Shown: positions 35,521-44,240, counted from the stretch's first letter. The stretch is DNA of 64,000 nucleotides from Draconibacterium halophilum (GCF_010448835.1 NZ_CP048409.1:3480001-3544000); one strand, 5' to 3'. The notes: a model not told the origin generated them from the letters alone. Numbers and translations: made by a program.

Positions 35521-36372
35521 ATGAAAAAACTAATTTTTATTGCATTTATTCTTTTCATCGCATTTTCATGTGAGAAAGAAGATTTTGGAGATGAAAATGA
35601 AACTCCACAGGAAACTAATCTAAAAAGTAAAACCATTAAAACATATCCTTATAAATACGGAGATGTTTATGGTGTTCCAATTATCGAAAAAAGCTGGGAA
35701 TATGACTCAAACGGACTTTTAACGAAATACATTTTTAATCAAGACAATGGAAATTATTTTAACAGAGACAAAGAAGAATATTTTTACGATGAAAATAATC
35801 TATTGATAGAAAAAAAAGAATACAGTTTCAGCTCATTAGATTATCGTTACACCTATGAATACAACGAAAAAAACCAATGTACTAAAATGGTGCAACATGG
35901 TGAATATTCAAGTCAATCATACATCTACGAGTACGACAATAATGGTTTCCTCAAAAAAGAAACATGGAGATTTGATGACAGTGGAAACATAGGAAGAATA
36001 AAGACATTTTATAAAAATCAAATGGGACTTGACACTTTGGTAATCTATGATTACTCATCATCTGGAGTTTCCGAATATCGTTACAAATATGACTCAAAAT
36101 GGAATATATTATCATGCGACATTTACAAGGTGGAAGACGCTGAAAATCACAATGAATACACAAACTCCTATGAATATGACGAAAAAGGAAGAATAAAAAG
36201 AAAAACAACCGTTTGGGAATATGTTATAAATTTTAATGGATATTACTATTCATACGACTACACATACATGGACAACGATTCAATTGAAAGTATTGATATT
36301 GACAATGCAATAAATACTGACTACCAACTTGAAGATTGGAGAATTGAAAAATATGAATACGAATATTATTAA
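35521..36372 (+). CDS. Cassette 7: YD-repeat-like lipoprotein (second copy)
   Basis: 283 residues, identical in sequence to the protein at 31133-31984. Lipobox FSC and YD-type repeats as there. Its presence in a second, separately bounded cassette shows recent cassette duplication. Confidence 0.7.
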   Translation: MKKLIFIAFILFIAFSCEKEDFGDENETPQETNLKSKTIKTYPYKYGDVYGVPIIEKSWEYDSNGLLTKYIFNQDNGNYFNRDKEEYFYDENNLLIEKKEYSFSSLDYRYTYEYNEKNQCTKMVQHGEYSSQSYIYEYDNNGFLKKETWRFDDSGNIGRIKTFYKNQMGLDTLVIYDYSSSGVSEYRYKYDSKWNILSCDIYKVEDAENHNEYTNSYEYDEKGRIKRKTTVWEYVINFNGYYYSYDYTYMDNDSIESIDIDNAINTDYQLEDWRIEKYEYEYY

Positions 36373-36400
36373 ATGCTAAAAATCAATAAAATAAAGAAAA

Positions 36401-36542
36401 AATACGACCGCATAACAAATTGTAAATTGCATTGCGGGGTTCGTGGTGTGTCGTTCGCTGGATTCTCGCAACATCGTTCCGTCCTGCCGGACAGGAACGA
36501 GCTCCGAAATCCGCAACGACAACTTACAAGTGACCGTTGGCA
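36401..36542 (+). repeat. attC-like site 7
   Basis: Same as site 4 up to the core, then joined to a different cassette (GTTGGCA). Inner stem family B. Confidence 0.82.
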
Positions 36543-36566
36543 ATAATACTAAAAAAGCACCGTGCA

Positions 36567-36598
36567 ATTGAATATGTCAGTTCTTATGTGTATATTTG
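36567..36598 (+). promoter_or_regulatory. Cassette-borne promoter of the RloA-like gene
   Basis: ATTG at 36567-36570 and TATATTTG at 36591-36598 fit the Bacteroidota -33/-7 boxes (20-bp spacer). It lies inside cassette 8 and 32 bp before the ATG at 36630, so the operon does not depend on an array promoter. Confidence 0.6.
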
Positions 36599-36629
36599 CA
36601 AAATAAATGCACATTTTAAAATAAGAAAA

Positions 36630-37946
36630 ATGATTATTCAAGAATTTAGTTTCGGAAACTTCAGGTCATTTAAGGATATTCAAACCTTAAATCTTGCATC
36701 CGCTAAAATAAAATCAAAATATGAATCTATTGATGAAAGTAATATTATTACAGATTCAAAATATAAGGATGCTTCATTTCTTAAATCAAAAGCAGTTTAC
36801 GGAGCCAATGCGTGTGGGAAGAGTAATATTGTAAAAGCTTTTGTAACTTTTATTCGCATTATTCGGCAATCTGTTAAAGATGAGGAAATTTTAAATTTGG
36901 TTGAACCATTTAGACTTTCTACAGAGACAGAGAACGAACCAAGTTTTTTCCAATTAATCTTTTGGGTTGGCGATGTTAGATATAGGTATGGATTTGAACT
37001 GGATGATACCAAGGTTTTCGCAGAATGGCTTTATGCTAAACCAGGTGAACGAGAGCTTGCTTATTTCATTAGAGAAAATCAAGAAATCATTGAAATTGAT
37101 AAAACCAACTTTAGTGAAGGGAACAAACTAGTAAGTTTATTTGACGATAGTTCTACTGACAATGAGATTTTTAGAAACAACTCCTTATTCCTATCGAGTA
37201 TCTCTTCTCTGGGGTTTGGGAAATTATCAAAACAACTGACTGATAATATTGCATCAATTTTTGTGATTAATGGTTTAGGACATAGTGGACTCTTTTCATA
37301 TGCTGGTGATTCTTTAAGTGATGAAAAAAGGAAGAAATATATTATTAATTTCTTGAAATACGGTGATACTGGTATTGAAGATATAGATACCTTTGACGTC
37401 CCATCAGAAGGTTCTTCAAAAGAATCAGAAACAGAAAACACTAACTCAGAAAAGGATAAAAAAACAAAGCTGGTTGTTTCGACAAGAAAAAAATATGATG
37501 AAAATCTTGAATTTTTAGAGAATGAACCTTTTCCTTTTAGAATGATGGAATCCGAAGGTACTCTAAAGTTGTTTGAACTAAGCCCTTTTGTATTTGAAGC
37601 ATTGAAAGAAAATAGACCATTAATTATTGATGAATTCGATGCGAGGTTCCATCCATTGCTGACTAAAAAGATTATTGAATTGTTTAATTCAAAGAACAAC
37701 CTGAGTTCTCAATTAATTTTCACTACTCACGACACAAATTTGTTATCAGCAGATATACTACGTAGAGACCAAATTGAATTTGTTGAAAAGGATAAATATG
37801 GTGCTAGTCATTTATACTCTTTAGTCAAATTTAAAGGAATTAGAAATACAGCTTCTTTTGAAAAGGATTATATCAATGGTAAATATGGCGCAATCCCATT
37901 CTTAGGTGATTTTAAAAAACTTTTAAACTTTGAAGACAATGCCTAA
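36630..37946 (+). CDS. Cassette 8 first gene: RloA-like AAA ATPase
   Basis: A 438-residue ABC/OLD-type ATPase from the ATG at 36630 (an earlier in-frame ATG at 36537 would overlap the promoter and the core). N-terminal IIQEFSFGNFRSFKD, Walker A YGANACGKSN (about residues 54-63), Walker B PLIIDEFD (about 330) and H-switch FTTHDTNLL. It overlaps the RloB-like gene by 8 bp. Such ATPase-RloB pairs occur in abortive-infection systems (compare AbiL), so phage defence is likely. Exact system type is not decided. Confidence 0.82.
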   Translation: MIIQEFSFGNFRSFKDIQTLNLASAKIKSKYESIDESNIITDSKYKDASFLKSKAVYGANACGKSNIVKAFVTFIRIIRQSVKDEEILNLVEPFRLSTETENEPSFFQLIFWVGDVRYRYGFELDDTKVFAEWLYAKPGERELAYFIRENQEIIEIDKTNFSEGNKLVSLFDDSSTDNEIFRNNSLFLSSISSLGFGKLSKQLTDNIASIFVINGLGHSGLFSYAGDSLSDEKRKKYIINFLKYGDTGIEDIDTFDVPSEGSSKESETENTNSEKDKKTKLVVSTRKKYDENLEFLENEPFPFRMMESEGTLKLFELSPFVFEALKENRPLIIDEFDARFHPLLTKKIIELFNSKNNLSSQLIFTTHDTNLLSADILRRDQIEFVEKDKYGASHLYSLVKFKGIRNTASFEKDYINGKYGAIPFLGDFKKLLNFEDNA

Positions 37947-38631
37947 GAAAACGAAAGCGATAAAAGTTACTGATAAAAGAGCACAAAAGGCTTGGTTAAA
38001 GAAAGTCAAACCTTCGGTATATGAGATAGAGGTCAAGGAGCCAAACAAGACAATTTTAATTGTCGGAGAAGGACAAGCTGAAAAGTTATATTTTGAATCA
38101 TTTCCTGTATTAACATTGACGGTAGAAGCAATCGATTTAGGTGGACAAAGTAAGCTTAAGTTGATTGAAATGACTGAATCTATTATTGCTAATAGCAAAA
38201 AGAAATATGATGAAGTCTGGTGTGTCTTTGATATGGATATAAAACAAGGTGAAAAAGAATTAGCAGATTTTGACAATGCAATAATAAGTGGTAAAGCAAA
38301 AGGTTATAACATAGCATACTCAAATGATGCTTTTGAGTTGTGGTTCTATTTGCATTATAATTTCACAGACCAAGCAAGCCATCGTAAATTCTATTATAAA
38401 ACATTGGGGGATTTATGGAACTGTAATTATGAAAAAATTGGTAAATCGTATGAATTCTGCCAAAACATTTATGCTAGACTAGAGTCTGACATAAGTGCTT
38501 CACAGGAAGAAGCGATAAAACGAGCTGACAAACTTTTTAAGTCTCAATCACACTTGGACTATCACAAACAAAATCCCGTGACATTAGTATATGAACTTGT
38601 CAAATTCCTCAATGAGAATTCTAGAAAGTAG
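37939..38631 (+). CDS. rloB: Cassette 8 second gene: RloB-like TOPRIM-fold protein
   Basis: A 230-residue RloB-family protein (ATG at 37939; a TTG 9 bp upstream is also open). The segment ILIVGEGQAEKLYF (about residues 33-46) and VWCVFDMDI (about 95) give the acidic GExxxE and DxD pattern of a TOPRIM-type nuclease fold. Typically the effector of RloA/RloB or AbiL-like defence. Translationally coupled to the ATPase. Confidence 0.78.
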   Translation: MPKKTKAIKVTDKRAQKAWLKKVKPSVYEIEVKEPNKTILIVGEGQAEKLYFESFPVLTLTVEAIDLGGQSKLKLIEMTESIIANSKKKYDEVWCVFDMDIKQGEKELADFDNAIISGKAKGYNIAYSNDAFELWFYLHYNFTDQASHRKFYYKTLGDLWNCNYEKIGKSYEFCQNIYARLESDISASQEEAIKRADKLFKSQSHLDYHKQNPVTLVYELVKFLNENSRK

Positions 38632-38633
38632 AA

Positions 38634-38773
38634 AGTACTATTGCCAACATTTTGTATAAGTAATGGCAGGGAAAGTACTAAATATCGAGGTTTGTAACCC
38701 GCTCAAACTGCTTAGCGGTTTGACAGGAAAGTACCACGCAATCTGCCACTACTCATACAATTTAACGTTGTAA
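38634..38773 (+). repeat. attC-like site 8
   Basis: Opening arm AGTACTATTGCCAAC pairs with GTTGGCAATAATACT of cassette 8 over 14 of 15 positions (A11/C only). L arms TTGTAT / ATACAA, closing AAC-GTT. Inner stem unlike A or B. Confidence 0.82.
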
Positions 38774-38809
38774 GCAAGCTTGAACAAAAAACAAAAACTA
38801 AAATAGACT

Positions 38810-39514
38810 ATGGCAAAAATCCCAATCGAAATTGAAAAAATCAAAACACTGAGTAAAAGTTATCGAATTGATAATTCAGACAATGAAGAAAATTATGTGA
38901 CTGAATATCTTATTTCTGTAACTGAGAAGGGACAGGAATGGAGTAAAACTTTTCGTTGTGGGATAAACGAATTAATCAATTTCCGAGACAAAATTTCGGA
39001 ACTAATAGAATCGACAACGACTGCTGAAAAGCTAAATATTACTAACGGCAAAGCAAACATTCTTGACAAACATTATGCTAACGATGAACTTTGTCAAAAT
39101 TGTAATTACAAACTAACAAATCATTGTCTGACTTGTATTTTTGATTTACAAAGTCCTCTAGAAAGAAAATTATTTCTTGCATTAAACAAAGAGTATGTTC
39201 GATTTCAAACCCAATATACTCTAAATTGGAGAGGCGAAAGCATTTCAATTGCAGGGAAATCATACGACAACCCTAAAAACAATTTTAGAGAAGTTCTAAC
39301 TGTTGTTGATTTTTATATTGAGAAAAGTGATGTTAAATTATGCATTTACACGGACGGACATACTTATCACGAAAGGACAGAAGAACAAGCTCAAAGAGAC
39401 AAGCGTATTGACAGAAAACTTCAAGAATTGGGATTTAAAGTCTTGAGATATACGGGAAAAGATGTTAATGAAAATATTGATGAAATTATAAATGAAATTA
39501 AAAAATGGATATAA
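38810..39514 (+). CDS. Cassette 9: DUF559/Vsr-like nuclease-fold protein
   Basis: A 234-residue protein. The middle has a possible zinc ribbon (CQNCNYKLTNHCLTC, about residues 96-110). The C-terminal 120 residues match the DUF559/MTES_1575 endonuclease-like pattern: SPLERKLFLAL, VVDFYIE, YTDGHTYHERTEEQAQRDKRID, LGFKVLRYTG. The Asp of VVDFYIE and the DGxxYH segment would form the active site. Alone in its cassette; a DNA-cleaving defence or repair role is inferred. Confidence 0.72.
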   Translation: MAKIPIEIEKIKTLSKSYRIDNSDNEENYVTEYLISVTEKGQEWSKTFRCGINELINFRDKISELIESTTTAEKLNITNGKANILDKHYANDELCQNCNYKLTNHCLTCIFDLQSPLERKLFLALNKEYVRFQTQYTLNWRGESISIAGKSYDNPKNNFREVLTVVDFYIEKSDVKLCIYTDGHTYHERTEEQAQRDKRIDRKLQELGFKVLRYTGKDVNENIDEIINEIKKWI

Positions 39515-39654
39515 AAGCCAGCTTACAACAAATTGTATATGGCAGGCGGGGGTTTTAGCGGTCTGACAAGTCAGACCTTGTGCCTACTTTCCTGCGGGTC
39601 TGACACTCCCGATTGCATCGGGACCGCCCGACCACATACAAGTGACCGTTATAG
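39515..39654 (+). repeat. attC-like site 9
   Basis: Opening arm AAGCCAGCTTACAAC pairs with GTTGTAAGCAAGCTT of cassette 9 except positions 10 and 11. L arms TTGTAT / ATACAA, closing GTGACC-GTT. The inner part has stems such as GGTCTGACAAG / TCAGACC. Confidence 0.82.
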
Positions 39655-39729
39655 GGCAGTTTGAAATAAAACACGACGATAAATGAAATAAAAAGATGCT
39701 TTAAATGATTTGTAGAGAGTAGAGACACA

Positions 39730-39802
39730 GGACGCATAGTTCAATGGATAGAACACGAGTTTGCCTAACACGGAGATGTGGGTTCGAGTCCCACTGCGTT
39801 TA
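39730..39802 (+). tRNA. tRNA-like gene in cassette 10, anticodon position GCC
   Basis: 73 nt fold as a complete cloverleaf: acceptor GGACGCA/TGCGTTT (two G-U pairs at the end), D arm GTTC/GAAC with an 8-nt loop, anticodon arm CGAGT/ACACG with an A-A mismatch and loop TTGCCTA, 5-nt variable loop, perfect T arm GTGGG-TTCGAGT-CCCAC, discriminator A. CCA is not encoded. Anticodon would be GCC (Gly), but the body looks more like a tRNA-Arg(CCT), with a disturbed anticodon loop. It may be a degenerate or altered tRNA. tRNA genes are not usual integron cargo. Confidence 0.6.
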
Positions 39803-39882
39803 CTCTCAATTACAAATAAGGCACTAGGCAAAAAGCAACACTTGGAAAAGTGCTGCTTTGAATATTTTTAAAAATATCTGTG

Positions 39883-39963
39883 TGCCTAACACGGATGAAA
39901 CAAAGATAAACGTTTTTTATAACACCTACAATACTGCTATAGGGCAGTTTAAAATGAATAAAC
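39883..39963 (+). other. Direct repeat and degenerate cassette start
   Basis: TGCCTAACACGGA at 39883-39895 repeats the anticodon-loop stretch of the tRNA-like gene (39762-39774). At about 39935, GCTATAGGGCAGTTT nearly repeats the start of the same cassette (GTTATAGGGCAGTTT at 39648) with one base changed in the core. This looks like the scar of an older cassette junction or a partial duplication. Confidence 0.4.
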
Positions 39964-39990
39964 GCGAAAACTAAACTAAAAAATAATGAC

Positions 39991-40284
39991 ATGGCAACAT
40001 TCACCGAAATCAAAAACCAAGTAGAAGAGAAAATTAAAAATATAAAATCATTTAAAATAGGCAAAACAGGTCAACAGATGAAAGACAGGTTTGACAACAA
40101 ATACAAAGACGAATATTCAAACTACGAAGAACTTGGTTGGTCTAACGAAAGAAATGTTATTGACAATGCAGAAGAATTTTTAATAAAAGAGTTTATAAAC
40201 AACATGAAATGCAAAAATGAGCAAATCGGTAGCGGAGAAATGAAAGAATCAAAAAAATATATCATTTATATTGTTTGGAACTGA
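39991..40284 (+). CDS. Cassette 10: small protein, possibly GIY-YIG-like
   Basis: A 97-residue protein. The segment KSFKIGKTGQQMKDRF resembles the second strand of GIY-YIG/T5orf172 nuclease domains, and IDNAEEFLIKEF the following helix with its Glu, but the GIY strand is not evident. Weak family call; otherwise unknown. Confidence 0.45.
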   Translation: MATFTEIKNQVEEKIKNIKSFKIGKTGQQMKDRFDNKYKDEYSNYEELGWSNERNVIDNAEEFLIKEFINNMKCKNEQIGSGEMKESKKYIIYIVWN

Positions 40285-40458
40285 TATGTAGATATGGGCG
40301 CGGCAATGCTCCAATAATCCAACGACTAGTATTGGGTAAACATCTCTCAACTATCTTGATGTGACAAATCCAAGAAACAATTTCTGAATATGTGTTTATA
40401 ATTTTTTTCATACAACAAAAATACAACACTAAAAATCAACCGATAAAAAAGCCTACCG

Positions 40459-40896
40459 ATGGAACAACAAACTGCATTAATAATATCAGCAACAATCTTA
40501 ATTATTTCTGGTGTTTACAGTAAAATAAGGTTTACTTTAAACGACTTATCTGCCAAGATGTCTCATTTTAAACACGAACGAAACAAATTTGAGGTAATCA
40601 TGCAGCCGAAGTGGTTTTTGCATAGCACGTATCCAATGATTGTTTTATGGTTGACATTGTCTATAATCTTATTTATGACTTTTAAATGGTGGGCGTTGCT
40701 TTACTTCCCATTAAGTATTATTGCTGTGTCAGTAATTTCGCTTATCACGCCTCCGAGTAAAAAATCAATTACTGTAATGTTTTTCAAAACAACACACATT
40801 AAATACAGGCAGAGGTTTAATTATAGCTCCGATGACGAAGAACTGCTAATAAAGGCAAATGACTTTCTATCCAAACTAACGGGGCTTAAAAACTAA
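40459..40896 (+). CDS. Cassette 10: membrane protein, unknown
   Basis: A 145-residue protein with three hydrophobic helices (about residues 7-24, 51-70 and 75-95) and a charged tail. No family recognised. It is followed 10 bp later by a soluble protein gene, so they are probably one unit. Confidence 0.55.
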   Translation: MEQQTALIISATILIISGVYSKIRFTLNDLSAKMSHFKHERNKFEVIMQPKWFLHSTYPMIVLWLTLSIILFMTFKWWALLYFPLSIIAVSVISLITPPSKKSITVMFFKTTHIKYRQRFNYSSDDEELLIKANDFLSKLTGLKN

Positions 40897-40906
40897 ACTA
40901 AATAAT

Positions 40907-41317
40907 ATGGAATTTATAGAAATAGAAAGCGGGATAGGGTCTACTTCGGAAGTGTCAGACTTTATTAAAGAAAATACGCGAATTACATTTCAGTTCGGAT
41001 TTGACTTGACAATTAGGGGAACACGGGATGGTAAAAAAATACTTGCAACTAGATGGACTGCAAGACCAACTCGAAACAATATACGCACGTTTGAAATGTA
41101 TTCAAACAAAGACTACGAAACGTGCGGAAAATACGATGCAAGCGATAAATATAAAATAAACGAGATACTGGATAAATCTCGTGAGAAATTCAACAATTAC
41201 ATAAAGGAAGAGATAAATGATGGCAAAATAAGAAATTTTGATTTTAGATATTTTCCCGAGGATTATCGTCTTGACCTTCTTCGTCGAATGAGTCAATATC
41301 TGGAATCTCATAAGTAA
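40907..41317 (+). CDS. Cassette 10: soluble protein, unknown
   Basis: A 136-residue protein with mixed alpha/beta composition, unknown family. Its last 70 bp overlap a possible small gene on the other strand (41244-41396), so one of the two ends may be wrong. Confidence 0.5.
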   Translation: MEFIEIESGIGSTSEVSDFIKENTRITFQFGFDLTIRGTRDGKKILATRWTARPTRNNIRTFEMYSNKDYETCGKYDASDKYKINEILDKSREKFNNYIKEEINDGKIRNFDFRYFPEDYRLDLLRRMSQYLESHK

Positions 41318-41396
41318 ATCTGCCACCTATGCATTTGCCACTGCTGTCGTATATCCACTTGAAGGAATATCCCTTGTCATTTAATTCTTCTTTCAT
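41244..41396 (-). CDS. Cassette 10: small minus-strand protein, possible
   Basis: A 50-residue frame starting MKEELNDKGYSFKWIYDSSG with good protein character (FTYEIPDIDSFDEEGQDD tail). TATCTTTG, a Bacteroidota -7 box, lies only a few bases before the ATG on that strand. It overlaps the end of the + strand gene at 40907-41317. It may be a fragment of a larger lost gene. Confidence 0.35.
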   Translation of the reverse strand: MKEELNDKGYSFKWIYDSSGKCIGGRFTYEIPDIDSFDEEGQDDNPRENI

Positions 41397-41496
41397 GAAA
41401 CAAAGATACTCACCTTGAAAATAACACTTTAAAAAGCACCATGTACGAACCACATAGACAAAATAATAAATACGCAAAAGCAGCACTTAGGGGCTG

Positions 41497-41781
41497 TTGA
41501 GACTTGTCGTAGGAATTGTTATTGGAATAATTAGTGCAAAACGACACGACTGGTTGATTATTATAAATAAAGGCGGTGGCTTTATATTTATTGAAGCAGT
41601 GTTGACTTTTATAATAATCTACATAAAAGTACATAGAGATAATAAATTATACCAAGACATTCTTCCCAACCTCCCATATGTGATTGCAAATAAAGTCATG
41701 TGGCAGCAAGTGTTTTTATCGACACTATTCATTGGAGTTGTGGCGACTTTGACAAAACTAATAACAAATATTTTCGTGTAA
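41497..41781 (+). CDS. Cassette 10: small membrane protein
   Basis: A 94-residue frame with a TTG start and three hydrophobic segments (start LVVGIVIGIIS; second AVLTFIIIYI; third STLFIGVVATL). The start is uncertain and the 5' end may be missing. Its stop overlaps the next start (TAATG), so it is translated with the following gene. Confidence 0.45.
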   Translation: MRLVVGIVIGIISAKRHDWLIIINKGGGFIFIEAVLTFIIIYIKVHRDNKLYQDILPNLPYVIANKVMWQQVFLSTLFIGVVATLTKLITNIFV

Positions 41782-42170
41782 TGAAAATAAACGGAACATA
41801 TCAAGATATAATAGAATCAAAAAACATAGAATGCATCCTGACAATAGAAAACAAAGAGTTATCTGTATCAGCTCCAATCAAGATATTTGGGCAAATAAAA
41901 CAACCTAAAAACAAAAAAGACTTTAGATGTCACGAGTTTTCAGGAAACAAAAACTTCAGTTACACGCACATCATAAAATACATAGATACAGAAAACAAAG
42001 ACATTGAAATCTTTGCGATATTATCTAAGAAAGAAGCTAAAAAGATAGACAATATTTTAAATGGGGTTTGGTTTAGAGGAAATCAGGCAATATTAGCATT
42101 TGTTACAACTGCAATTATACTTGCAGCTACAATTATTTTATTTGTAATACAAAACTATTGCATTAAATAA
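41781..42170 (+). CDS. Cassette 10: C-terminally anchored protein
   Basis: A 129-residue protein from the ATG that overlaps the preceding stop. Soluble domain for 95 residues, then one membrane helix (AILAFVTTAIILAATIILFV) near the C-terminus. Unknown family. Coupled to the membrane protein upstream. Confidence 0.55.
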   Translation: MKINGTYQDIIESKNIECILTIENKELSVSAPIKIFGQIKQPKNKKDFRCHEFSGNKNFSYTHIIKYIDTENKDIEIFAILSKKEAKKIDNILNGVWFRGNQAILAFVTTAIILAATIILFVIQNYCIK

Positions 42171-42194
42171 ACAAACAACAAAACAGGAGTCATT

Positions 42195-42275
42195 ATGGGA
42201 ATCACAAACATTATAGCGACTATTGTTCCTCTGATTATAAAACCTAAGAAAGATTGGTGGTCTCTTGAGAAATAA
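42195..42275 (+). CDS. Cassette 10: 26-residue hydrophobic peptide, possible
   Basis: MGITNIIATIVPLIIKPKKD and six more residues: one short hydrophobic helix with a basic tail, the shape of small membrane-active peptides. Cassette 17 has a comparable peptide (52265-52369). Too short to be sure. Confidence 0.25.
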   Translation: MGITNIIATIVPLIIKPKKDWWSLEK

Positions 42276-42365
42276 AAGTCACCAAGGAAGTCTGCAAATC
42301 GTTCAAAAATATCTTCTATAAAATTATATATACGCATGACTATTAACCTTTAAAATTTATAAATT

Positions 42366-42557
42366 ATGAAAACACCTGAATTTATTACAGTTCACACACC
42401 TCATGGAAAACGAATCTTAAACACATCAGAAATCGCATCAATAGAGCATAGAACAGATGGTAGTTTAATACGAATGACAGTAAAAAATGAAGATGACAAG
42501 TTTGTTGAATATTTCACAACTAAAACTGTATTCATAAACACTAACGAAACGGATTAG
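42366..42557 (+). CDS. Cassette 10: small protein, unknown
   Basis: A 63-residue protein with a start seven bases after an A/T-rich leader. Beta-rich (EFITVHTPHGKRILNTSEI), perhaps a small SH3-like or LytTR-like strand set. It converges on, and overlaps by 17 bp, a small minus-strand gene. Confidence 0.5.
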   Translation: MKTPEFITVHTPHGKRILNTSEIASIEHRTDGSLIRMTVKNEDDKFVEYFTTKTVFINTNETD

Positions 42558-42714
42558 AAGATGAGTCAATAGGGCAATTGCGGGTTAGTGTCTTTAATTC
42601 ATCGAGTAATAATTCAATAGCACTAATCGAGAGACCACTCAGAATTGGAAATATCTCTTCATAAGCATCTTTCCTTTTCTGTTCCATTGTTTTTTCTTTT
42701 TTTAGTTCTGACAT
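42541..42714 (-). CDS. Cassette 10: small minus-strand helical protein
   Basis: A 57-residue frame, MSELKKEKTMEQKRKDAYEE then IFPILSGLSISAIELLLDEL, ending just before attC 10. Helical and charged, reading against the array. Convergent with the 63-residue gene. A regulator or antitoxin-like size, but no family recognised. Confidence 0.4.
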   Translation of the reverse strand: MSELKKEKTMEQKRKDAYEEIFPILSGLSISAIELLLDELKTLTRNCPIDSSSNPFR

Positions 42715-42726
42715 GACAAAATTAAA

Positions 42727-42865
42727 AAACCGCCCTATAACAATCTGTATATAACACGCTTGGTGTTGTAGTACGGTGATAAAACATTATTTTAATTAAC
42801 TCTGCGGTTAGTATGAAATGATACAGACTTTAATCAAGCGCATTACATACAGGTAACCGTTGTGT
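42727..42865 (+). repeat. attC-like site 10
   Basis: Opening arm AAACCGCCCTATAAC pairs with GTTATAGGGCAGTTT, the start of cassette 10 at 39648, 3.1 kb away (A11/C only mismatch). This shows that 39649-42859 is one long cassette. AT-rich inner part, closing ACC-GTT. Confidence 0.8.
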
Positions 42866-42930
42866 GGCATATTAAACAAAAGAAAATCGACAATCTAAGA
42901 CATCAAATTGATACCAAAGAATAAAATGAT

Positions 42931-43244
42931 ATGAATTATAGTACTAATGAATCAACGAAAATCTTAAGTGATTATACTCAAAAAATTGAGCGCACATTAC
43001 GTGAAAAAATTGAAAATCAAATTAATGGAAAATGGAATACAACCAATGGTGAATATGAAATAATTAAAATTGAACATTTTTCTCTGCATACAATTAATAT
43101 TGAGGACGATAAATTTCATCTTTTGTTTTCACCGACTGGATGTGAGATTTCTGGGAATATTTCAATTAGAGCATTAGCTTATCCTCCTGGCTCAGATAGA
43201 AATGGTTATACGTCACATTATTTCGAGATTAACTTTAATCCAAC
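42931..43244 (+). pseudogene. Cassette 11 first gene, 5' part, cut by the IS
   Basis: Identical to the first 104 codons or so of the 135-residue protein at 27417, then interrupted by the IS at 43245. The remaining codons resume after 44574 and end at about 44667. An apparent frame of 122 codons runs into IS sequence and is not native. Confidence 0.85.
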
Positions 43245-43367
43245 TGTAAGCTTCCCCTTTTTAGGACTATCTAAAAATAGATTATTTTCTTTTTTATAAC
43301 CAAATTCTAAAAGCCTTTTCAGTGTGATTTTTGGTTCTGTCAAGGGCGACTGAGTGAGCGAAGTCGT

Positions 43368-44240
43368 TTATATACCCTTGACAGGTTCATGAATCACATT
43401 TTCTTTGCTTTTTAGCTTTTGGTTTTTCATTTTATTGGCATAATCTATGGGAGTCATTCCCCCCAGTGAATCATGCGGCCTTTTATAGTTGTAATCAAAT
43501 ATCCATTTATCTGTTTCATCTCTGGCTTCATCCAGCGATTGGAACAGGTAAGCATCCAGTACCGCTCTGCGGTATGTTCCGTTTAGTCGTTCCACAAAAG
43601 CATTCTGCGTTGGCTTTCCTGGCTGAATATATAAAAGTTCTATTCCTTGAAGTTCACTCCATTCTTTTAAAAGTTCTGCAATAAACTCAGGACCATTATC
43701 CATCCTTATTTTCATTGGTTTGCCTCTACGCTTTATTAAGTGGTTCAAAACATAAACTACTTTATTACTTCGAATCGAATGGTCAAGTTCAACATGAAGT
43801 GCTTCTCGGTTAAAATCGTCCATGATATTAAAACTCTTTATCTTCCGCCCGTTTTCAAGTGCATCGTGCATAAAATCAATCGACCAGCAATGATTGATGG
43901 TTTCAGGAATTACCAAAGGAAGCTTAACTCTGGCAGGGAGCCTTTTCTTTACTTTCCTTCGCATGTTTAGCTTCATCATGCAATAAACCCGATATACCCG
44001 CTTGTGGTTCCAGTCATGACCTTCCAGGCGTAATCGGCCATAGGTTTTCCAAAAACCTTCGGTTGGGTGCTCTTTCGCTTTTATGGTAAGTGCTTCAATT
44101 ATCTCAGCATCATCTTTTATCGATTCATAATAATAAACCGAACGACTGATGTTTAGTACACGGCACGCCCTGCGGATGCCTACTTTTGGAACTTTGCAAA
44201 CTTCTTTTGCAATCTCTCGTTTTTCACAAGGCTTTAAAGC
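43368..44240 (-). CDS. IS3-family transposase OrfB (DDE)
   Basis: About 290 residues in the -1 frame relative to OrfA, reached by slippage at the A7G run (44241-44247 on the + strand as T7). N-terminal HTH_21-like region (IKAKEHPTEGFWKTYGRLRL), then the rve core with WSIDFMHDAL (first D), RMDNGPEF (second D) and NAFVERLNGTYRR (E). An internal ATG gives a 203-residue frame that lacks the N-terminal part. Intact, so the IS may be active. Confidence 0.9.
   Translation of the reverse strand, partial: ALKPCEKREIAKEVCKVPKVGIRRACRVLNISRSVYYYESIKDDAEIIEALTIKAKEHPTEGFWKTYGRLRLEGHDWNHKRVYRVYCMMKLNMRRKVKKRLPARVKLPLVIPETINHCWSIDFMHDALENGRKIKSFNIMDDFNREALHVELDHSIRSNKVVYVLNHLIKRRGKPMKIRMDNGPEFIAELLKEWSELQGIELLYIQPGKPTQNAFVERLNGTYRRAVLDAYLFQSLDEARDETDKWIFDYNYKRPHDSLGGMTPIDYANKMKNQKLKSKENVIHEPVKGI

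Noticed and set aside
42155..42337. 60-codon minus-strand membrane protein in cassette 10
   Set aside because: It overlaps the end of the gene at 41781 and the small peptide at 42195, with no promoter or start context. Possible but not supported enough to list.
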